Origin: Trichomonas tenax
Lineage: Eukaryota > Parabasalia > Trichomonadida > Trichomonadidae
Assembly: GCA_023091735.1 (NCBI GenBank)
Contig: JALKBU010000348.1
Location: forward strand, 1-46,500
Direction of reading: 5' to 3'
DNA length: 46,500 nt
Shown here: in pieces, positions 40,159 to 46,500 of the stretch
Layout: every line of letters begins with the position of its first letter
Numbering within the stretch: the first letter of the stretch is position 1
Notes under the pieces: model-generated
Databases searched by the model: none
What the model saw: the letters and a program-made list of their open reading frames with translations, nothing else
Told to the model about the DNA's origin: nothing
Position numbers and translations under genes: made by a program

Positions 40159-40908
40159 CTAATTATCATCAATGAGTGTAGTTGATACAGCTTTGATAAT
40201 GACATCATATGTTCCTGATTGTGCATTTGTTGGGTCATGCCAATAGAAAGCTGTTGGTTCGAGAACATCTCCTTTCACCATTATGTTCGCAAGTTAAAAT
40301 GGATCTTGTCCAAATTTGATCCAATCTTCTAATCTCAGCTGATCTTCTCTCTTTTCCATCATCAGCTTCAAGAGATATGTTGTAAACTCCGGGTTCGTCA
40401 TCTTTAGTGACCTTTGATTCAACAACGCCAAGCTTCGATTTTTCATTATCTCCTATTCTTGCAAGTTCTGGATCATCAGCTTCACCATGTATACTAACTA
40501 TAAACAGTTGGATTCTCGTGTCTGCTCAAGTGGAATTTGTAACTTTGTACAATTGATTTTTGCCCATAATCATCAGTCGCCCAAACTTTAAATGTCCTCT
40601 TCGAAAGCTTGAGTTCCATCCTCAATTGTATCGATTCTTCCATGCTCTCTTTCGGGCAATTCATTTTTAACTCTTCCTTTAAGATAAATCATTTCAGTAG
40701 CATTATAAGAACTCAAAGGAGCAGTTCCAACATGAACATTTGATACATATGCACCAGCAGCAAGTAATCTTCCTGAAATAGTATCAGAAACATAACCTCT
40801 TGAAGGAGCAACAACAAATGGATGAATTGGTATATTAAAAATAAGAACCGAATTAAAATTCCACATTTTATGCTGCAATAGATGAATAGATAAACTAAGA
40901 TAAATCAA
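40159..40908 (-). pseudogene. multiply frameshifted relic of a large surface protein (Ig/cadherin-like style)
   Basis: Coding sense on the minus strand hops between frames. About 40588-40870 reads PFVVAPSRGYVSDTISGR through to EDGTQAFEED. The next piece reads FKVWATDDYGQKSIVQSYKF. Then comes VSIHGEADDPELARIGDN through DEPGVYNISLEADDGKER. The last piece reads LEPTAFYWHDPTNAQSGTYD and ends at a TAG (40159-40161). At least three frameshifts are needed. Phrases such as VWATDDYGQKS and GVYNISLEADDG resemble repeats of large extracellular beta-sandwich proteins. Neither a start nor a membrane anchor remains. It is convergent with the porin-like gene. Confidence 0.6.
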
Positions 40909-42060
40909 GGAAATTCATTGTCATGCCTTGTAGAAAGAATATATGAAGAAAACTTAATCTTTCACTTATATTTCTTCTAATTTCTTTTTCTACAATTTTT
41001 CATTCATTAATTGGATTTAATTGATGTAAAAAGGATACAATACATTGCATTTATATTATTTCAATTTTGCCTATGGTATAACTCTGTGGTGATATTTTAA
41101 GATACAAATATAATTCTAAAAAATTGGCACATCAGTGCCACTTTTCAGCGAGAATTGGTTCTGCGATTTTAGCGAATTGGCCCATTTTTGCCAATTCGCT
41201 CATTCATATTTTGTCTTATTGATTATAAGTAATTCCAAGAATGAAATCATAATATTGAACAAGCAGTGTTATTGTTTATTTGTTTGAAAAATGAATTTTT
41301 TTGTCAAAACAAGTTATATTATTGACAAAATGTTGGTATTCATGAATGCATGTCATTGCTTTGTTATGTATTATATTAATACCACTCCCCACTAATATTG
41401 AAGACTCAAAATGTATTTTTTTTTGACACTTTGATTCAATTATTTTTCGTGTTAAATAGTCAAACAAACATATGGATTTTTGCAACAATTTTTGGATATT
41501 TGGATTCTTCATAAGATATAATAGCTATTAAAGGGATAACCAATTTTCGAAAAGGGTAAATTTTGTCAAATCACCACTTCACTTTTGGGTTAAAAAGTGA
41601 CATTTCAAAGGTTTAAAGATATTTTTTTAAAGGTAAATCATAATGATTCAGTCGTTGTATGCATAATCCAAGTTATTTCTCATCAATTCCTCATATATAA
41701 AATTGGAGTAAAATATAGTTAGAATTTGTGGCTCAATTTCAGGCTACATCGATAGAAAATCTACAGCATGCTTGATTGATAATAGAAGCTATGGAAATCT
41801 ATTGGGCACTTTTATAAGATGAACTCAGGATGGAAATAGATCAAAAGCTGTGATGCCTCTGATTTACATACATATTGCATCCCTGGTCAAATGCATAGAG
41901 TGTCACATAATAAACGACAAATTTTCATAATGAGAATGAAAGTCAAATTGCTCCAAATTTGAATGAAAATATCTATTGTTTTGCAATTTTACTGATATGC
42001 TCTAGCAGAGTACCTTAATTGATTGCGTTTAGCACCAATTTTATTTTGAAAAATCAATTA
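40909..42060. other. intergenic with two hairpins
   Basis: AT-rich spacer. TGGCAC-ATCA-GTGCCA lies at 41125-41140 and the longer hairpin at 41171-41200. A 78-codon minus-strand frame at 41276-41512 has no recognisable features. Confidence 0.4.
41171..41200. repeat. perfect 11-bp hairpin AGCGAATTGGC / GCCAATTCGCT
   Basis: An 11-bp perfect stem with an 8-base loop. A smaller hairpin (TGGCAC/GTGCCA, 41125-41140) sits 30 bases upstream and shares TTGGC. It could be a regulatory RNA structure or a foldback remnant. Confidence 0.65.
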
Positions 42061-43401
42061 CCCAGTTTCACAATACTTTAGCTACTCCCCCTGCCTTTTT
42101 GGGTGTTTACATGTCATATTGTCAGATTCATTTTTTAATGGATGGTTCAACGCTGTTTACCCCAAACTCATATGTAAACTGCTAGCTGAGGCTTTTCCGC
42201 ATGAATTAACACATACCATACAATACATGAGTACCAATAAACTTCAAAAAATCAGCTCATAAATTACGTAATTTCTTCATATCTCAGAAATTCATACGAT
42301 GATCATTAATTTTGACTTCAAATTCTCCAAATAAATTGTATCCACTATCCACTTCTGTAATAAAAATATTATCATACCGTTAACAATTTTAGGTCCAAAA
42401 TTCTTCAATCACGAAAAACAATAATTTCTCATATTTGAGTGCAGAATCGCAAAATACAGGCGAATCCTAGTACCTCCATACACAGAACATCAATCAAATC
42501 CAACAAAACGTTGAAATTTTAATGATGATTTTCACAAAATAATGATGATTACGCTTATTCATGTAAATTTAATTCTCTCATTGTTATTAGTATCATTCAA
42601 GGAATCATCTGCTTAATTATAACTACTAAAACAATATATAAATAAATTATCGTATCAGATCTTAGTATAAACTTTAATGTAATTCATTTGGTAGTATTTG
42701 AAATTAAATATTTTCATAATGTGGAACATTTTCAATATGTAATACTCCTTAATCTAACGTTTTTGAAAAATGAATGAAAAAATTGAAAATATCTATTTTA
42801 ACGATTTGCTCAATCAGCATTCATTATGTAATAATTATAAAATCCAAGTCATCATTCGGATTTTATTTTCTCCCTCTTAAATGTTTGAAAACAATAAATC
42901 TTTTGCTTTCATCAGAGAAATTTTTTCAGTATATTTGAGTTATTCTAACTAATAATATATATAGTATCCACTAACTATGTAGAAATGATATTCAATTAAA
43001 GGCATGATAAATGAACTAATAAAAAATTTCAATATGTAATTTTCCTGCCGGATGAGCAGGATATGGTATTTTTTTTGACATCACTACACCATGTATATCT
43101 TATATATAATGCATTTCATTGAATTTAAAATATATTTTTTCTGGCAAAAAGAAAAAAAAAAAATAAAAAGGCTTTCCAGGAATCAAAACAATGGAATATT
43201 TAATCTTTAGCATTAACTAAACCACTGCAACACACTTCAACATTCACCATTTTTATTCAATGGTGACACTAAAATCTTGTTTACAGAAAGGTGACTCAAA
43301 AAAGGAAAAACGCACCATCGATGTTTCGAACTACCAAACTTTAATCAAAATTCCTGACAGCCCCTGATTTAGACCTGTGGCTAAAGTATTGTGAAACTGG
43401 C
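42061..43401. mobile_element. Tc1/mariner-like element, 1341 bp, TA-flanked, no intact transposase
   Basis: The left end (42061-42085) reads CCCAGTTTCACAATACTT plus TAGCTAC. The right end (43377-43401), reverse complemented, reads GCCAGTTTCACAATACTT plus TAGCCAC, a match at 23 of 25 bases. TA lies directly outside both ends (42059-42060 and 43402-43403), the target duplication of Tc1/mariner elements. The length is typical of an autonomous mariner, but I see no frame above 60 codons inside. The element is either thoroughly decayed or non-autonomous. The interior is AT-rich, with no recognisable catalytic motif. Confidence 0.75.
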
Positions 43402-44997
43402 TATATATATTTTTATTTTGATAATTTTTCAAAAAAAAAAAAAAAAAAAAAAAACAAATTATTGCATTATGTAGCTAGTTATATTGGAAAAAAAGTGAAA
43501 CCATTATGACCTATATTATCGCCCTAATCTTAACTCGTAAAAATTGGATTTTCAAAGTTTAATATATAAACTAATGTGCAAAAATGATACTCTCGGAAAT
43601 TGAGAGAATCCATTAAAAATTAAATGAGATCTTTAGAAATTATTTGCTCATTCATTATCATTTTTCGCACATTTGAATTTTTATCCTCGTGTGTTGGAAG
43701 GAAAAATCGCGAACAAGGTTGGCGATCAACATAAAATTATGGTCCATATCTCTATACATGAAAGAATGAAAAAAACCTAAAATTCAGAGAATATCAGATC
43801 TAATATCCTCTAAACCAGGCCATTAAACAATAATTCTTTTGTAAAACAAAACAAAAACAATAATAGCAAAAGATATGCAAAACAATAAGACTTCGGTAGG
43901 TATGAAGTCAAATTACATATCAAACATATATTGAATATTCTGGTAAGAGTATTACTACTAAAATTCTATTCTCCTGGGATACAAGTTATCAATGCTCTAA
44001 TTCAATTCATCATATGAAGAAAGTCTTTCAAGAAGTGTTTTCGAAACGGTTTTAAGAGCTTCTAGAACATATTAAGGCAAAGTAAAATAGTTACATGTTA
44101 CAAGTTCATATCGATTTTTCATTGGTTTGATGAAAATTCAATGGGTACGCAATGGATTTTAATATCTTTACTTGAAATATCAAGATTAAGATATTGGAAT
44201 CATCATTAATGAGATAAGTAATGTAGAAAATTAGTGAGGATGTTCTCTTTAGGCTACAAAGCATTACGTATTCTTTGGAATATCATCAAAAGTAAACAAA
44301 ATGAATAATTCATCCTTTGCACTCTAGCTGCATAAACTGTAAATGAATCCTAAGCAGTAACATGAAATAAATAGTTGATTTCAATATTCAGATTTTGAAA
44401 GTTTTAAATTGAACAACAATTCTTTTAGAAGATATTAACAAAACTGTAGAAAGTATATGGAGATGATATTCAAGCAATTTTAACGTTTTTTTGATGATGA
44501 GTTTTTTATTAACCAACAAAAATAATTTCCATAGATCTGATTTCATTACCTACAATAGTTACAATTCTTATATTTATATCAAGCCTGTACTATGCGATAA
44601 TAATACATCGATCAAATTTATAATTTTATTACAATTATCAGAATTGCTAAAATTTAACAAATATAACATAAAATAGAATGTGTAGATGCTGTTTAATATT
44701 ATATTAGTATTTGATTAAATCAAGTATATTTTTCATAGAAAAATCTTAATTTTTCTTCTTTTTACAAAATTAAGAATAATATTTTCGTACATGTGAACAC
44801 CACATTGCCAATAGCTATTTTATAACAAGTAAGAAAGTTTTTAAGCTAAATTCTAAATTTTATAAATATTTCAATCTTCTTATTTTGCACGGTGTTAAGC
44901 ATGTATTCGTATGCAGAAACATGTGCATATTTACACCTCATTGTTTGCTTTCAATGATTTAAGTTTTATTTCGAGTTACGTAACAAAATGTGTTTTG
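43402..44997. other. 1.6 kb intergenic region
   Basis: AT-rich, with no recognisable gene; a 61-codon frame at 44491-44676 is unsupported. It begins with a poly(A) tract just past the Tc1-like element. Confidence 0.45.
43431..43454 (+). repeat. poly(A) tract, 24 bases
   Basis: Uninterrupted A24, starting 28 bases after the TA flank of the Tc1-like element. No coding sequence precedes it that would indicate a retrocopy. Confidence 0.9.
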
Positions 44998-45253
44998 TTA
45001 ATTCATGGGTAAGGTCATGAAAATTCCAATGTTAGGGAAGGTAGGGTATTTTTGAAATTCTTCAGGATTATTAAATGTGATAATTTCTGGGTTATAACTT
45101 TCAATTATTTCTAAGCGTGTCCAGTTGGATGCAGCCCCGTTAACTGGTCCAGGTTTAACATCTTTTAAATTTTTTTACAGGTAAACATCTAGATGTTTGC
45201 ATTCCAACATTTTCTAAAATGTTGGCAGAACCATTAACATATTTAAACGTCAT
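44998..45253 (-). pseudogene. small virus-like-element gene, frameshifted in an A7 run
   Basis: The minus-strand ATG at 45253 opens a frame reading MTFKYVNGSANILENVGMQT. After the run of seven A residues (45172-45178 region) that frame stops. The other frame continues protein-like: DVKPGPVNGAASNWTRLE through FQKYPTFPNIGIFMT to a TAA at 44998-45000. One indel in the homopolymer would restore about 85 codons, so a sequencing error is possible. It lies just downstream of the 64-codon gene in the same orientation, a compact arrangement typical of Maverick-like elements. No family recognised. Confidence 0.5.
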
Positions 45254-45332
45254 TTATAGTAAATAAAAATTTTTAAACATTAATAATTTATTTTTAACAT
45301 CCATCGTGGTACTTTAATAATTTCTGGTTTTT

Positions 45333-45527
45333 TTAGAGATTTACAAACGAAAAAATACCATCTTTACCTATAACTTTAAATCTACACAACGTTTTTGGTT
45401 TAAGTTTATCCATGGCGTTTGCTTCATTATAAACTTCAACAATATATCCAACAGCATCATATTTAGGCATAGATGCCGTTACAAAGTTTTCTTTAGCCTT
45501 TACAGCATACAATTTTCTGGTATTCAT
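45333..45527 (-). CDS. 64-residue hypothetical protein of the right-edge virus-like cluster
   Basis: From ATG 45527 it reads MNTRKLYAVKAKENFVTA, a mixed alpha/beta small protein ending KVIGKDGIFSFVNL. The frame is open upstream to 45614, but those residues are antisense to the coding-like fragment at 45543-45710 and look unrelated, so the internal ATG is chosen. Neighbours on both sides are compact and in the same or opposite orientation, suggesting one element. No known family was recognised; the assignment to a Maverick-like element rests on context. Confidence 0.5.
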   Translation of the reverse strand: MNTRKLYAVKAKENFVTASMPKYDAVGYIVEVYNEANAMDKLKPKTLCRFKVIGKDGIFSFVNL

Positions 45528-45542
45528 TTCAACAACAAATAA

Positions 45543-45710
45543 CCATACATTATTTCCGGTGTTTATAGTGAATATTATTCGAAGAATCAAACTGTAGCAG
45601 ATCGTAAGGAACAATCTCTAAGAGCATATAAGGAATATCATTATTCACAAAAATTAAAGATCAAAACAAATCCATGGACAAATTCAATATATACACCAGT
45701 TAGTAATTAG
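45543..45710 (+). pseudogene. carboxy-terminal coding fragment of an unknown protein
   Basis: An open plus-strand stretch of 55 codons between stops at 45540-45542 and 45708-45710. It reads SGVYSEYYSKNQTVADRK then KEYHYSQKLKIKTNPWTN. The composition is clearly protein-like, but there is no ATG. It begins 16 bases from the start of the oppositely oriented 64-codon gene, so a junction between element pieces is likely here. Confidence 0.4.
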
Positions 45711-46019
45711 ATGTTGGCATTCCTCGAGTCTTCGCCTCGAGTTCTGCGAACATCTTTTTATATAATTACCGAACTCACAAATTACAAAACGAATAATTTA
45801 TTAATACTAATATTTACGATAGAGTTAGTTTTACAAATTAGGGTCCCCCATATAGAGAATAAAATTTTGAATTACTTACAAATTAACTTTAAAATTGATT
45901 TTAAAACTAATGACTTTATAAAATGAAATCAGTTTTTAAAATAATTTATGACAAACTAACTAATGAAAGAAAGCGAAAGGAATTTATGACGTCAGAAATT
46001 TGAAAAATAATTTTAGTGG
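45711..46019. other. short spacer with CTCGAG repeat
   Basis: It contains CTCGAG twice, 7 bases apart (45723-45728, 45736-45741), and otherwise AT-rich sequence. No gene supported. Confidence 0.4.
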
Positions 46020-46346
46020 TTATTCTACTTTCTTTTCTTCTTCCTCTTCTTTCTTCTTTTCCTCTTCTTTCTTTTTGGCTTCCTCTGCTTCTCTCATACG
46101 CTTACTTATCCACCTCGGATTCTTCTGACGACCTGCAGCAAGTGCTGCTAATTGTTTTTCTGTACACTTACGTTTAGGCTTAACTGGTTTCTTTTCTAAG
46201 GATGTAAATCCTTCATCAGTTTGTTCATTCTTTTTCTTCTTTCTTGTTTTCGTTGTTGCTTTGAGTTCGTGACCTTCGGTCTTGGAGCTAAGCTCCTTTA
46301 ATATTTCTTCTTTTAATGTCGATTTCAAAGTTTCGAAGTCTGTCAT
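46020..46346 (-). CDS. Lys/Glu-rich 108-residue protein of virus-like cluster
   Basis: A highly charged protein. The amino end is helical (MTDFETLKSTLKEEILKE). A basic middle (TRKKKK and KPKRKCTEKQLAALAAGRQ) follows, and it ends in a long KEEEKKKEEE coil. The basic patches suggest DNA binding or nuclear localisation. The AALAAGRQKNPRW segment is the only non-repetitive part and would be the best search query. It is divergent from the gene starting at 46400, with 53 bases between. Small basic proteins of this kind occur in Maverick-like elements, but I cannot name a family. The frame is intact and starts at ATG 46346. Confidence 0.55.
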   Translation of the reverse strand: MTDFETLKSTLKEEILKELSSKTEGHELKATTKTRKKKKNEQTDEGFTSLEKKPVKPKRKCTEKQLAALAAGRQKNPRWISKRMREAEEAKKKEEEKKKEEEEEKKVE

Positions 46347-46399
46347 GGTTTTATATTGGATAAAAATTTAAAATATTATTTTTTAATGCCAATTAAATC

Positions 46400-46500
46400 A
46401 TGAGCTTAAGCAGATCTGAGAGAAATTCAATAATCATTAATGATGCAAAAGGAATACAACATCCATTATATTATGTTATGACTGACAAGAACGGTAAAAT
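46400..46500 (+). CDS. start of an unidentified protein, cut by window end
   Basis: ATG 46400 opens a frame still open at the window edge, reading MSLSRSERNSIIINDAKG then KNGK. It shares a 53-base divergent promoter region (46347-46399) with the Lys-rich gene. It is probably another gene of the same virus-like element; the product is unknown. Confidence 0.45.
   Translation, partial: MSLSRSERNSIIINDAKGIQHPLYYVMTDKNGK

Noticed and set aside
41276..41512. 78-codon minus-strand frame
   Set aside because: AT-driven composition, no features, no promoter.
1..46500. CRISPR array, rRNA genes, bacterial operons
   Set aside because: No regular repeat-spacer array, no rRNA-like sequence, and gene structure and promoters are eukaryotic.

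Overview
The window looks like nuclear DNA of a parabasalid flagellate (Trichomonas/Tritrichomonas type). It is strongly AT-rich, and its long genes appear to be single uninterrupted reading frames. The protein families fit this group: BspA-like LRR_5 leucine-rich repeat proteins, chlamydial-Pmp-like surface proteins with GGAI repeats, a many-membrane-span PAS/cyclase-type receptor, and Maverick/Polinton-like genes. Several starts also carry the parabasalid Initiator (TCA-Y-W-W type) within about 20 bases, for example at 39089, 20779-20784 and 26011-26017. The species is inferred; nothing in the sequence names it.

Left edge (1-5160): virus-like material. It holds an SF3/DUF5906-type helicase that probably continues beyond the window, a 1.9 kb repeat-rich non-coding stretch, and a decayed amino-terminal part of a probable protein-primed DNA polymerase B on the minus strand.

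6146-8340: a Pmp-like membrane protein with a Thr/Pro/Ser repeat stalk, one transmembrane helix and an acidic tail, but no ATG at the natural start. After 2.6 kb with no convincing gene comes a 1399-residue cyclase-family receptor (10953-15152) whose cyclase domain looks catalytically dead. Next come a tRNA with a probable intron (16160-16252), a metallo-beta-lactamase-fold hydrolase (17608-18546), and a surface-gene graveyard (18621-21600). The graveyard contains a truncated Pmp-like gene, the decayed 3' end of a second hydrolase copy, a short BspA-like gene, a MITE and an orphan Cys-rich membrane tail.

21632-28986: a 1456-residue alpha-solenoid protein, a gene remnant broken by two stop codons and abutting a tRNA-Ala, and an 8-helix membrane protein of Wntless/GOST-like layout. 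29180-34544: another broken Pmp-like fragment, one end of a Tc1-like element, and a BspA-like gene of about 819 codons that also lacks an in-frame ATG. 37324-40075: a PPP-phosphatase homologue with every catalytic motif replaced, then a VDAC-like, probably hydrogenosomal beta-barrel gene with GC-rich codons and a textbook Initiator.

40159-46500: a multiply frameshifted surface-protein relic, a 1.34 kb Tc1/mariner-like element with TA ends and no intact transposase, a poly(A) tract, and a second set of virus-like small genes at the right edge.

The genes do not form one pathway. The themes are surface-protein families in turnover (one short intact BspA-like gene, two without a start codon, several relics), two pseudoenzyme genes with long intact frames, and mobile or viral DNA at both ends.
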